Part shown: positions 1 through 7,410 of the stretch, piece by piece
Position numbering within the stretch: the first letter of the stretch is position 1
Layout of the letters: every line of letters begins with the position of its first letter
Assembly: GCA_017860765.1 (NCBI GenBank)
Contig: JAGDMY010000044.1
Location: 1 to 8,702, forward strand
Origin: Chloroflexota bacterium
GTDB lineage: Bacteria > Chloroflexota > Dehalococcoidia > Dehalococcoidales > UBA3254
Length of the DNA: 8,702 bases
Reading direction: 5' to 3'
The notes under the pieces: generated by a model
The model's database searches: none
What the model was told of the DNA's origin: nothing
The model's input: the letters and a program-made list of their open reading frames with translations, nothing else
Made by a program: the position numbers and the translations under genes

Positions 1-102
1 TGGCTGGTATTGCCGTTCTTCCTGGGAATGGTGGCCCTGTTTATCCTGATGATGAGACACGCCAACAGGCATTCCGTCTATGTTGAGCACCGGCCGGGAT
101 AG
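1..102 (+). CDS. C-terminal end of an integral membrane protein (partial)
   Basis: Frame 1 is open from the window edge to a TAG stop at 100-102 and encodes the last 33 residues of a protein whose start lies outside. The visible part is one hydrophobic helix of about 18 residues (from WLVLPFF to FILMM) followed by a short polar tail of about 15 residues rich in Arg and His. This is the usual ending of a multi-pass transporter, for example a major facilitator family protein with its last helix and a cytoplasmic tail, but a membrane anchor subunit would look the same. The family cannot be decided from 33 residues. It lies upstream of the molybdenum enzyme genes in the same direction, but a 209-bp gap with its own promoter separates them, so co-transcription is not required. 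Confidence 0.6.
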   Translation, partial: WLVLPFFLGMVALFILMMRHANRHSVYVEHRPG

Positions 103-215
103 AAAGAATCGCAGCTTCACAATCCGTCGCTTAAGTGGTAAACTGAAGGAAACCTTTTCAAAAATACCGGTTTGATTCCACAAAACGGACATTGAGAGCC
201 AAATTCGTGCCTATA

Positions 216-231
216 TGTGACCCAGGTCACA
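216..231. promoter_or_regulatory. CRP/FNR-family operator, TGTGA-N6-TCACA
   Basis: The 16-bp sequence TGTGACCCAGGTCACA has 7-bp half-sites (TGTGACC / GGTCACA) that are exact inverted repeats around a 2-bp centre. It matches the classical CRP consensus TGTGA-N6-TCACA completely. It ends 6 bp before the -35 element of the promoter at 238-266, which puts its centre about 50 bp upstream of the expected start. That position suits activation by a CRP/FNR-family protein. The regulator is not encoded in the window, so its ligand (cAMP, oxygen, CO, NO or another signal) is unknown. Confidence 0.75.
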
Positions 232-237
232 AATAAT

Positions 238-266
238 TTGAGTATCGATAGGTTATGAATTATAAT
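238..266 (+). promoter_or_regulatory. Sigma-70-type promoter for the molybdenum enzyme operon
   Basis: A -35 element TTGAGT (238-243) and a perfect -10 element TATAAT (261-266) are separated by exactly 17 bp. Transcription should start near 273, giving a leader of about 40 nt before the ATG at 312. The CRP/FNR-type palindrome lies immediately upstream, so the promoter is probably regulated although its core elements are already good. Confidence 0.75.
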
Positions 267-311
267 AGTGGCTGTTTGGGCGAATAAGTACTCTGAAAGG
301 AGAGAGATTGA

Positions 312-2954
312 ATGGCAGAAAGAAGTAGAGAGTCCAAAACCAGGGGCATTGCTCAGGTTGACAATACCGTCCTCAAGTCTCTGGCGCTGGGAGGCATACT
401 CGGCGGAGGGGGCGAGTGTGTGGTGGATGTTAAGGACGGAAAGGCCGTCAGAGTCAGGCCCTTCCATTATGACTGGAAATACGATAAAAAGACATTTAAC
501 GCCTGGAAGATGACCAGGAACGGCAAAACACTGGGGCCTTTAATGAAGTCGCTCCCCAGTCCTTTTTCGCTGGCCTACAAAAAGAGGACATATTCACCCA
601 ACCGCATCAAATATCCTCTGATGAGAGTAGACTGGGACCCCAGGGGTAAAAGGAACCCGCAGAATCGCGGCATAAGTAAGTACAGGAGGATCTCCTGGGA
701 GGAGGCCTCTTCTATTGTGGCCAGCGAGGTCAAGAGGGTCCAGAAGAAGTATGGCCCGCTGGCTATCCTGGTCCAGGGAGACGGGCATGGCGAATGCAAG
801 ACCATCCACACTCCCCACGGCCATTCAGCCAGGCTGCTGGACATGATGGGCGGCTTCACCCAGCAGGTAAGAAACCCTGACAGCTGGGAAGGCTGGTACT
901 GGGGCAGCAAGCACGTCTGGGGACAGGGTTTCCAGGGCATGATGTCTCCGGCTGCCAACCTGATCAAGGATATTTCAGAGAATAGCGATATGGTGCTGTG
1001 CTGGGGCTGCGATGGTGAGACGACTCCCTGGGGTTTTACCGGGCAGTATGCCACGCGCGTCCTGTTTTTCTGGAACCAGGCTGGCATCAAGCAGGTCTAT
1101 ATCTGTCCGGATGTCAACTACGCGGCGGCCGTCCACGCCGATAAATGGATTCCGATTTTGCCCAATACCGACGCCGCTCTGCAGCTGGCCATAATCTATA
1201 TCTGGCTGAAAGAGGGCACCTGGAAGAAGGACTACATCAGGACCCATGCTGTGGGGATGGATAAGGTCAGGGACTATGTCCTTGGCGAGGAAGACGGTAT
1301 TCCCAAAACGCCGGAGTGGGCTTCCAAAAAGTGCGGCGTTCCGGTATGGACCATTAAAGCTCTCGCCAGAGACTGGGCCAAGAAAGCCACTTCGGTGATC
1401 CATTACTTCGGTGGTTCGTATATTCGCGGTCCATTCTCCCATGAGCCGGCCCGGCTGGAATGTATCCTCCTGGGGATGCAGGGACTGGGTGGGCCTGGCG
1501 TCCATCAATGCCAGATCACCTACTTTGGAATGCCCCGGGCCGAAGGCCTTAAGAGCGTCCGCTTCTTTAATCCGGCACTGAGCGAGCGACTGAAGAAGCC
1601 CTGCCGCATGACCATCGACGCCTGGGGGAAGCAGCTCATACCGAAGACCTTGATCCAGGATGCGATCCTGAAACCACCGCTCACATTCATGGGCAGCGGA
1701 GGACAGGAATCCCAAACTGAGGACCAGTTTATCAAATATACATATCCCATCGAGAAAGAGAAGGGCGGCACCGAAGTCCATATGATATGGACGGACACCC
1801 CCTGCCGCATAACCTGCTGGAACCACGGCAACTGGACGATCGACGCCTTCCAGGACCCCAAGATCGAGTGCGTGGTAGCGCAGCATCCGTGGCTGGAAAA
1901 CGAGTGCCTCTACGCTGACATTATCCTGCCAGCCAACACCACCCTGGAGGTGGAGGATATCGTGACCAACACCCGGCAGGGCCCCCATTTCCAGAGCGTC
2001 GCTCTGCAGGAACAGGCTATCGCGCCCATTGGAGAGTCCAAGAGCGATTATGAAGTAGTACTGGAGGTCGCCAAGAAGCTCGATATGGGCGAGCAATTTA
2101 CCGAGGGAAAGACCACCCTGGACCTGGAAAAAGAGGTCTATAAAAATATGGGGCTGGACAATTTCATAACCTGGAAGGAATTCGAGGATAAGAAGTATTT
2201 TGTATTTCCGGTGGCCAAGGACTGGGAGCAAGACCCGCCGGGATTCCGGAAATTCTACGAAGACCCCAAGAACAATCCCCTGCAGACTCCGACCGGCAAA
2301 CTGGAGTTTTACTCACAGAGACTGGCTGACCATTTTCCCGATGACAGGGAGAGGCCGCCTTATCCGAAGTGGATCGAAAAGAGTGAGACTCACGATGAGC
2401 GGCTGTCGAGTGAAAGAGCGGCGATGTTCCCCTTGCTGTTGATGTCCAACCACGGCCGCTGGCGCACCCACGCTCAGGGCGACGATATCAGCTGGACCCG
2501 GGAAACAGTCACCTGCAAGGTACTGGGTGCCGACGGCTACAAATACGAACCGGTCTGGATTCATCCGCAGGATGCTGAAAAGCGCGGCATCAAAGACGGC
2601 GACATCGTCAAGGTCTTCAATGAGAGGGGTGTCGTCCTCTGTGGAGCCCGGGTCTGGGAGCGGATAATGCCCAATGTTGTCTATGTTGACCACGGTGCAC
2701 GCCACGATCCCATTATAGATACCGTCGACCGCGGCGGAGCCATCAATACCATCGCCCCTGACGGGCTCACTTCCAAGAACTGTGTCGGTCAGGCCACCAG
2801 CGGATATCTGGTAGATGTTCAGAAGGTCACCGAAGGTGACTGGGATACCTGGCGCAAGAAGGACCCCGAGTTATTCGAGGCAGCCTTTAAACGGGAATAT
2901 GACCCCGGATCGGGTCTGCGTTTCAATTCCTGGGTTATTGAAGGAGGAAAATAG
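312..2954 (+). CDS. Transhydroxylase-like molybdopterin oxidoreductase, large subunit
   Basis: This 880-aa protein belongs to the DMSO reductase superfamily and is closest in character to the large subunit of pyrogallol-phloroglucinol transhydroxylase (AthL, about 875 aa), which moves a hydroxyl group between phenols at a bis-MGD molybdenum centre. The N-terminus (about residues 30-50, GGGGEC then VKDGKAVRVRP) lacks the usual four-Cys Fe-S motif, as in AthL. The PDSWEGW motif at 189-195 contains Asp190-Ser191, matching the Asp174 and Mo-ligand Ser175 recalled for AthL; His159 fits its His144. ADIILPANT lies at 535-543, and a C-terminal molybdopterin dinucleotide-binding domain covers about 700-840. 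There is no twin-arginine or other signal peptide, so it is probably cytoplasmic. AAGGAG at 297-302 lies 9 nt before the ATG. The small subunit gene follows after 1 nt. The family is fairly certain; the substrate is unknown. Acetylene hydratase is less likely because it carries an N-terminal Fe-S cluster. Confidence 0.9.
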   Translation: MAERSRESKTRGIAQVDNTVLKSLALGGILGGGGECVVDVKDGKAVRVRPFHYDWKYDKKTFNAWKMTRNGKTLGPLMKSLPSPFSLAYKKRTYSPNRIKYPLMRVDWDPRGKRNPQNRGISKYRRISWEEASSIVASEVKRVQKKYGPLAILVQGDGHGECKTIHTPHGHSARLLDMMGGFTQQVRNPDSWEGWYWGSKHVWGQGFQGMMSPAANLIKDISENSDMVLCWGCDGETTPWGFTGQYATRVLFFWNQAGIKQVYICPDVNYAAAVHADKWIPILPNTDAALQLAIIYIWLKEGTWKKDYIRTHAVGMDKVRDYVLGEEDGIPKTPEWASKKCGVPVWTIKALARDWAKKATSVIHYFGGSYIRGPFSHEPARLECILLGMQGLGGPGVHQCQITYFGMPRAEGLKSVRFFNPALSERLKKPCRMTIDAWGKQLIPKTLIQDAILKPPLTFMGSGGQESQTEDQFIKYTYPIEKEKGGTEVHMIWTDTPCRITCWNHGNWTIDAFQDPKIECVVAQHPWLENECLYADIILPANTTLEVEDIVTNTRQGPHFQSVALQEQAIAPIGESKSDYEVVLEVAKKLDMGEQFTEGKTTLDLEKEVYKNMGLDNFITWKEFEDKKYFVFPVAKDWEQDPPGFRKFYEDPKNNPLQTPTGKLEFYSQRLADHFPDDRERPPYPKWIEKSETHDERLSSERAAMFPLLLMSNHGRWRTHAQGDDISWTRETVTCKVLGADGYKYEPVWIHPQDAEKRGIKDGDIVKVFNERGVVLCGARVWERIMPNVVYVDHGARHDPIIDTVDRGGAINTIAPDGLTSKNCVGQATSGYLVDVQKVTEGDWDTWRKKDPELFEAAFKREYDPGSGLRFNSWVIEGGK
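2941..2947 (+). promoter_or_regulatory. Ribosome binding site that fixes the small-subunit GTG start
   Basis: AAGGAGG lies inside the last codons of the large subunit gene, 8 nt before the GTG at 2956. The same reading frame is open back to an ATG at 2815, but that would overlap the large subunit by 140 bp, has no such site, and adds residues unlike a ferredoxin start. Starting at 2956 gives the typical VKVFVHDGSICNGC opening and suggests translational coupling to the large subunit. Confidence 0.85.
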
Positions 2955-2955
2955 A

Positions 2956-3765
2956 GTGAAGGTATTTGTACATGATGGATCGATTTGCAACGGCTGCTAT
3001 TGCTGCCAGATCGCCTGCAAGGACGAGCACGTAGCCAATGACTGGACACCCTATGCCAAGCCCCAGCCGGATACCGGCCAGTTCTGGCTGAAGATGACGG
3101 AAACGGTTAGAGGACAGGTACCCCGGGTCAAGGTGGCCTACACTCCTATCATGTGCGCTCACTGTGATGACGCCCCCTGCATGAAAGCCTGCAAAGTGGA
3201 AGGCGCCATCTATAAAAGAGAGGACGGGCTGGTCATTATAGACCCCATTAAATGCACCGGCTGCAAGAGCTGCGTGGATGCCTGCCCTTCCAGGTCCATC
3301 TATTTCAATGATGACCTCAACCTCGCCCAGAAATGCACCGGCTGCGCCCATCTCCTGGACAGCGGCTGGAAAGAGCCCCGCTGCGTAGATGCCTGCCCGA
3401 CTCTGGCCCTCAAGTTCCTGGAAGAATCTGAGGCCAAAGAGCTTATCAAAGGGGCAGAGTTCCTGGCGTCACAGGCAAAAATCCAACCCCGGGTGTATTA
3501 TCTCAACCTGCCCAAGAGATTTATTGCGGGCACCGTCTATGATCCGGTAGAGAAAGAAGTCATCATCGGGGCTACGGTTACGCTGGTAGAGGAAGGGGAC
3601 GGCAAGAAACCCTTGACCGCCAAGACAGATAGCTATGGCGATTTTGAGTTCGAGAAACTGCCCGTCGGCAAATTCGACCTGACGATCGAGAAGGGCAAGA
3701 AGTCCAAGAGCATCAAGGTCAGCACCGAGAAAGATATCAGCCTGGGCGATATCCCGTTGACCTAA
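2956..3765 (+). CDS. Transhydroxylase-like iron-sulfur small subunit
   Basis: This 269-aa electron-transfer partner of the preceding molybdenum subunit is close in length to AthS of Pelobacter transhydroxylase (about 275 aa). The first 150 residues form a DmsB/NrfC-like double ferredoxin with four complete motifs: Cys11/14/17/21, Cys67/70/75/79, Cys100/103/106/110 and Cys127/130/143/147, enough for four [4Fe-4S] clusters. Cys16 is additional. After a linker, residues about 190-269 (from FIAGTVYDP to the end) look like a carboxypeptidase-regulatory or Cna-B-like beta-sandwich, with the TDSYGDFEFEKLPVGKFDLTI pattern split over residues about 225-246. A C-terminal domain of this kind is a hallmark of the transhydroxylase small subunit. 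There is no signal peptide or membrane segment. The gene starts with GTG 1 nt after the large subunit stop and ends the operon; no NrfD-type anchor follows. Retaining the third Cys motif differs from AthS, as discussed in the findings. Confidence 0.9.
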   Translation: MKVFVHDGSICNGCYCCQIACKDEHVANDWTPYAKPQPDTGQFWLKMTETVRGQVPRVKVAYTPIMCAHCDDAPCMKACKVEGAIYKREDGLVIIDPIKCTGCKSCVDACPSRSIYFNDDLNLAQKCTGCAHLLDSGWKEPRCVDACPTLALKFLEESEAKELIKGAEFLASQAKIQPRVYYLNLPKRFIAGTVYDPVEKEVIIGATVTLVEEGDGKKPLTAKTDSYGDFEFEKLPVGKFDLTIEKGKKSKSIKVSTEKDISLGDIPLT

Positions 3766-3790
3766 ACTACGAATCACTCCCTGTTAAGCG

Positions 3791-3824
3791 CAAGGCGAAG
3801 CCCGCCATGGCGGGCTTCGCCTTG
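3791..3824. terminator. Perfect 34-bp palindrome, convergent terminator
   Basis: The 34 bases are a perfect inverted repeat (each arm 17 bases, with CATG at the centre), rich in G and C, so an RNA copy folds into a very stable hairpin. On the plus strand it is followed by a T-rich stretch (TATTGTCTTCTTT, 3825-3837). It lies 26 bp after the small subunit stop and 25 bp after the stop of the opposing MATE gene, so it could serve both. On the minus strand no T-run follows, so it is better as a terminator for the molybdenum operon. Confidence 0.75.
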
Positions 3825-3848
3825 TATTGTCTTCTTTCCAGGCTGCCT

Positions 3849-5285
3849 TCACTCGGCAGGCGCCACGCTTTTCGCGCCTGTCTTTTCCAGGTGGACCCCG
3901 GCTTTTTTCTGCTGCCGGTATTCGCGGTAAATCCAGAGTCCGGCCGTCAGCGCCCCCAAAACATCCGATACCGGCAGGGAAATCCACATCCCGGTCAGCC
4001 CCATCAGTCGTGTCAGAAGAAACAGCCCAGGGACAAAAAAGACCAGCTGGCGGGTAAAGGAAAGCAGCATAGCCACCTTTCCTTTAGAGAGCCCCTGGAA
4101 GGTAGTAATAAAGGCTACCGCAGGTCCGACAAAAACAAAAGTGGAATAGGCAATTCGCATCCCCGGCACTGCAATTTCAATTAGGGCCGGGTCGGGATTA
4201 AAGAAACCCAGGATCTGCCGGGTGAAAATTTCTACAAAGACGGTTAGCAGGGCCATAAAAGCAGCCAGCCATAAGCAGGACAGCCTGACCGCTTTCCACA
4301 GGCGGTCCCACTGCCGGGCACCAAAGCTGAAACCTACGATGGGAAGCAGCCCGTGGGAAGTGCCAATTACGGGCATAAAGGCCAAATCGAAGATCCGCAT
4401 GGCAATTCCCAGGGCGGCTAAAACTATGGAGCCGAATCCGGCGGCGATATGATTGAAAAGGGAAATGACCAGGCTTTCCGTAATCTCAATCACCATGGAA
4501 GGTAACCCTACCTGGTAGATACTTTTAAGGGTTTTCAGATCAGGCCGGCAGTGGCGCAACCGGATTCTATAAGCCGTCTTCCGGCCGAGAATAAATCCCA
4601 GGGCCAGCAGGGCACCCAGGTTGCTGGATATAACTGTTCCCAGGGCAGCCCCGGCGATCCCCATCTCCGGGAAAATCCAGAGGCCGAAAATCAGGAAGGG
4701 GTCGAGAACGGCATTACAGACCTGTGCCAGGATGGTAAACATCATCGGGCGAACAGTATCTCCGGAGGCGTGGAAGACGTTGCGGCTGATAAGGCTGAAG
4801 AAAAACAGCGGCAGGCCGCGGCCGAGCATCGTGAGATACTGTGCGCCGAGGTCTATAATATCGGGCGTGGCCCCGCATAACACCACAATCTGGCGGGGGA
4901 ATAGATTTGTCGCCAGCAGGAAAACGACTCCGATAACCAGGCTCAGAAAGAAGGACTGCCCGGCCGTCTGGTTGGCAGCTGCGACATTCCCTTCGCCGAA
5001 GCGGCGTGAAGCCAGGGCATTGATCCCGATACCGGTGCCCACCCCGATAGCGATGCAAAAAACATAAAAGGGCATTATGACAGTGACCGCGGCTACAGCC
5101 TGGTATCCCAGCCTGGCCACCCAAAAGGTGTTGACCAGGTTGTACAGAGACACCGCGACCATAGAGGTAATACTTGGCAGGCTGAGGCGGACTATCAGTT
5201 TACCCAGAGAGTCAGTCCCTAACCGGGCAGTGGTTTGATGGAGTTTAGCAGGTTCTTCCAGTAGCTTACACCTCTGAAACAGCAC
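3849..5285 (-). CDS. MATE-family multidrug/Na+ (or H+) efflux transporter
   Basis: A protein of up to 478 aa, close to the usual 450-470 aa, with about twelve hydrophobic helices in two similar halves. MATE hallmarks include LSLPSITSMVAVSLYNLVNTFWVARLG in the first helix region, GVGTGIGINALASRRFGEGN after the second, and FHASGDTVRPM and DPFLIFG in the N-terminal half; the family exports drugs or metabolites in exchange for Na+ or H+. The substrate cannot be told. The start is uncertain: GTG at 5285 is the first possible one after the uppS stop in this frame but lacks a clear ribosome site, while an AGAGGTG sequence precedes codon 9 (CTG, 5261). It follows uppS in the same direction after a gap of about 33 bp, so it may be read with the translation operon. 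It converges on the molybdenum enzyme genes. Confidence 0.87.
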   Translation of the reverse strand: MLFQRCKLLEEPAKLHQTTARLGTDSLGKLIVRLSLPSITSMVAVSLYNLVNTFWVARLGYQAVAAVTVIMPFYVFCIAIGVGTGIGINALASRRFGEGNVAAANQTAGQSFFLSLVIGVVFLLATNLFPRQIVVLCGATPDIIDLGAQYLTMLGRGLPLFFFSLISRNVFHASGDTVRPMMFTILAQVCNAVLDPFLIFGLWIFPEMGIAGAALGTVISSNLGALLALGFILGRKTAYRIRLRHCRPDLKTLKSIYQVGLPSMVIEITESLVISLFNHIAAGFGSIVLAALGIAMRIFDLAFMPVIGTSHGLLPIVGFSFGARQWDRLWKAVRLSCLWLAAFMALLTVFVEIFTRQILGFFNPDPALIEIAVPGMRIAYSTFVFVGPAVAFITTFQGLSKGKVAMLLSFTRQLVFFVPGLFLLTRLMGLTGMWISLPVSDVLGALTAGLWIYREYRQQKKAGVHLEKTGAKSVAPAE

Positions 5286-5318
5286 TCTGGCAGCTGGAAC
5301 CGCCGGGGGTCGTTGCTC

Positions 5319-6005
5319 TTATACTCCTCCGAACCGCCTTTGACGGCGGCTGAAAGCCTCCAGAGCGCGTTTGACCTGTGCCGGGGTAAAATCCGGCCAG
5401 AGGACTGCAGTGAAATAATATTCGGCATAGGCCGCCTGCCAGAGCAAAAAGTTGCTGATGCGGATTTCGCCTCCGGTGCGGATCAGCAGGTCGACATCCG
5501 GCATACCGGCCGAATAGAGATAGCTGGCAAAGACTTTTTCATCGATCTGTGCCGGGGGTTTCTTTACTTCAGCCAGCCGGCGGGCAGCGTCCACGATTTC
5601 AATTCGCCCGCCATAATTGAAAGCAAAACTGAGGACCATGCGGGTATTGTTTTGAGTTAAATTACAGGCGCGCACGATAGCCGCCTGCACCCCGGAGGGA
5701 AGCTCAAAAAGCCGTCCCAGATGGCACATCTTCACCCCCTGCCGGTGCAGTTCAGCCGCCTCGCGGTCGATGCTCTCCTCGAGCAAGGTGAAGATCCCCT
5801 GGACCTCTTCGTCAGGACGATTCCAGTTCTCACTGGAGAAGCCGTAGAGGGTCAAATATTGGACATGGTAATCGATGAGGGTAGTAACTACCGAACGTAT
5901 GCGGTTGACGCCTGCCTCGTGACCCGCCAATCGCGGCCAATTGCGCCGCTTTGCCCACCTCCCATTCCCATCCATAATAATCGCCACATGCTGCGGTAGG
6001 CGCAT
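5319..6005 (-). CDS. uppS: Isoprenyl transferase (undecaprenyl diphosphate synthase)
   Basis: This 228-aa cis-prenyltransferase adds isopentenyl units to farnesyl diphosphate to build the undecaprenyl carrier lipid for cell envelope polymers. Every family motif is visible: HVAIIMDGNGRWA at 6-18 with the Mg-binding Asp12, GFSSENW at 55-61, FAFNYGGR at 127-134, RTGGE at 176-180 with RISNFLLWQ following, and WPDF at 203-206. The length is slightly under the common 240-250 aa, but nothing essential is missing. The ATG at 6005 lies 21 bp after the frr stop, and a GAAAGG sequence about 11 nt before it may serve as ribosome site. It ends the conserved rpsB-tsf-pyrH-frr-uppS block; the usual next gene, cdsA, is replaced by a MATE transporter. 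The chain length of the product cannot be read from sequence. Confidence 0.96.
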   Translation of the reverse strand: MRLPQHVAIIMDGNGRWAKRRNWPRLAGHEAGVNRIRSVVTTLIDYHVQYLTLYGFSSENWNRPDEEVQGIFTLLEESIDREAAELHRQGVKMCHLGRLFELPSGVQAAIVRACNLTQNNTRMVLSFAFNYGGRIEIVDAARRLAEVKKPPAQIDEKVFASYLYSAGMPDVDLLIRTGGEIRISNFLLWQAAYAEYYFTAVLWPDFTPAQVKRALEAFSRRQRRFGGV

Positions 6006-6026
6006 TTTACTTTCAACCTTTCCGGG

Positions 6027-6584
6027 CTAAACTGCCATTAGCTCTGTTTCTTTTTCCTGAGCGATATTTTCGGCGATGGCGATATAAGAATCGGTCATTT
6101 TCTGCAGCTGTTCCTGGACCCGTCTGGACTCGTCCTGAGAGATCTGCTTGCCCTTTTCCGCCTTCTTAATCTCCTCGAGAGCATCCCTTCTGAGGTTGCG
6201 TACCGCCACCCGACGTTCTTCCAGCCGCCTGTGGACCACTTTGGTCAGTTCCTGACGCCGCTCTTCGCTGAGCTGCGGTATGCTGAGGCGGATAAGGCGG
6301 CCATCGTTAACCGGATTCAGGCCCAGGTCCGACTTAAGAATGGCCTGCTCAATATTGCGCAGGCTGCCAGGGTCCCAGGGCTGGATAACCAGCAGCCGGG
6401 CTTCCGGGGCGGAGATGCCGGCTATCTGGTTGAGGGGTATCGGCGCACCGGCATATTCAACCTTGAGATGCTCAATCAGGGCCGGGCTGGCTCTTCCGGT
6501 GCGGATAGTAGCCAGCTCCTGCGTCAGTCCCTCGGAGACCGCTTTCATCTTTTTATCGACATTGGTCAATATATTGCTAGCCAT
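6027..6584 (-). CDS. frr: Ribosome recycling factor
   Basis: This 185-aa protein has the standard length of RRF, which with EF-G splits the post-termination ribosome. It shows the RTGRASP motif at 28-34, the beta-rich hinge domain with IPLNQIAGISAPEARLLVI split across about 53-72, and the long charged C-terminal helix ending ENIAQEKETELMAV. The two-domain helical-bundle plus beta-domain order is intact. The ATG at 6584 is preceded by GAGGTG, which overlaps the end of pyrH and ends 6 nt before the start, and the two genes are separated by only 3 nt, so coupled translation with pyrH is likely. uppS follows after 21 bp. Confidence 0.97.
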   Translation of the reverse strand: MASNILTNVDKKMKAVSEGLTQELATIRTGRASPALIEHLKVEYAGAPIPLNQIAGISAPEARLLVIQPWDPGSLRNIEQAILKSDLGLNPVNDGRLIRLSIPQLSEERRQELTKVVHRRLEERRVAVRNLRRDALEEIKKAEKGKQISQDESRRVQEQLQKMTDSYIAIAENIAQEKETELMAV

Positions 6585-6587
6585 CTC

Positions 6588-7328
<741 letters not shown>

Positions 7329-7343
7329 TTAACTGTTGATAGC

Positions 7344-7352
7344 ATTATAGCA
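7344..7352 (-). promoter_or_regulatory. Extended -10 promoter for pyrH-frr-uppS
   Basis: On the minus strand TGC-TATAAT forms a consensus extended -10 element. There is no good -35 box at 16-18 bp (the spaced sequence is about AGAGTG), which is tolerated with an extended -10. Transcription would start near 7337, about 24 nt before the pyrH ATG at 7313. The element begins 6 bp downstream of the terminator stem for rpsB-tsf, so the two elements are tightly packed. Confidence 0.6.
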
Positions 7353-7358
7353 TATGAA

Positions 7359-7392
7359 AAGACCGTCACTCTAGATATTAAATGACGGTCTT
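7359..7392 (-). terminator. Intrinsic terminator after tsf
   Basis: Read on the minus strand, a 10-bp stem (AAGACCGTCA / TGACGGTCTT) encloses a 14-nt AT-rich loop, and the last stem bases run into TTTTCAT. It begins 18 bp after the tsf stop at 7411. The T-run is short, so termination is probably partial, allowing some read-through from rpsB-tsf into pyrH. Confidence 0.75.
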
Positions 7393-7410
7393 AGCAGAGA
7401 TGATCCGCTA

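Noticed and set aside
130..175. Possible terminator for the upstream partial gene (short AAACC / GGTTT repeat)
   Set aside because: The stem is only 5 bp with a 14-nt loop and no T-run after it.
312..420. Possible Tat or Sec signal peptide at the N-terminus of the large subunit
   Set aside because: There is no twin-arginine motif (the start reads MAERSRESKTRG) and no hydrophobic stretch long enough; the weakly hydrophobic LALGGILGGGG leads straight into the first domain.
117..467. A minus-strand open frame of 116 codons covering the promoter region and start of the large subunit
   Set aside because: It overlaps the operator, the promoter and a well-supported gene start, and its translation has no family resemblance.
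975..2231. A long open frame on the minus strand (418 codons) opposite the large molybdenum subunit
   Set aside because: It lies wholly antisense to a gene with clear family motifs, shows no recognisable domain, and is explained by the codon bias of the real gene.
2815..2955. An upstream ATG in the frame of the small subunit that would add 47 residues
   Set aside because: It would overlap the large subunit by 140 bp, and the strong AAGGAGG and the conserved opening residues point to the GTG at 2956.
3807..5067. Plus-strand open frames of 76-148 codons opposite the MATE gene
   Set aside because: They are basic, low-hydrophobicity translations typical of the antisense of a membrane protein gene, with no plausible start signals or motifs.
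5219..5428. A 69-codon minus-strand frame bridging the end of uppS and the start of the MATE gene
   Set aside because: It overlaps both genes in another frame and shows no recognisable features.
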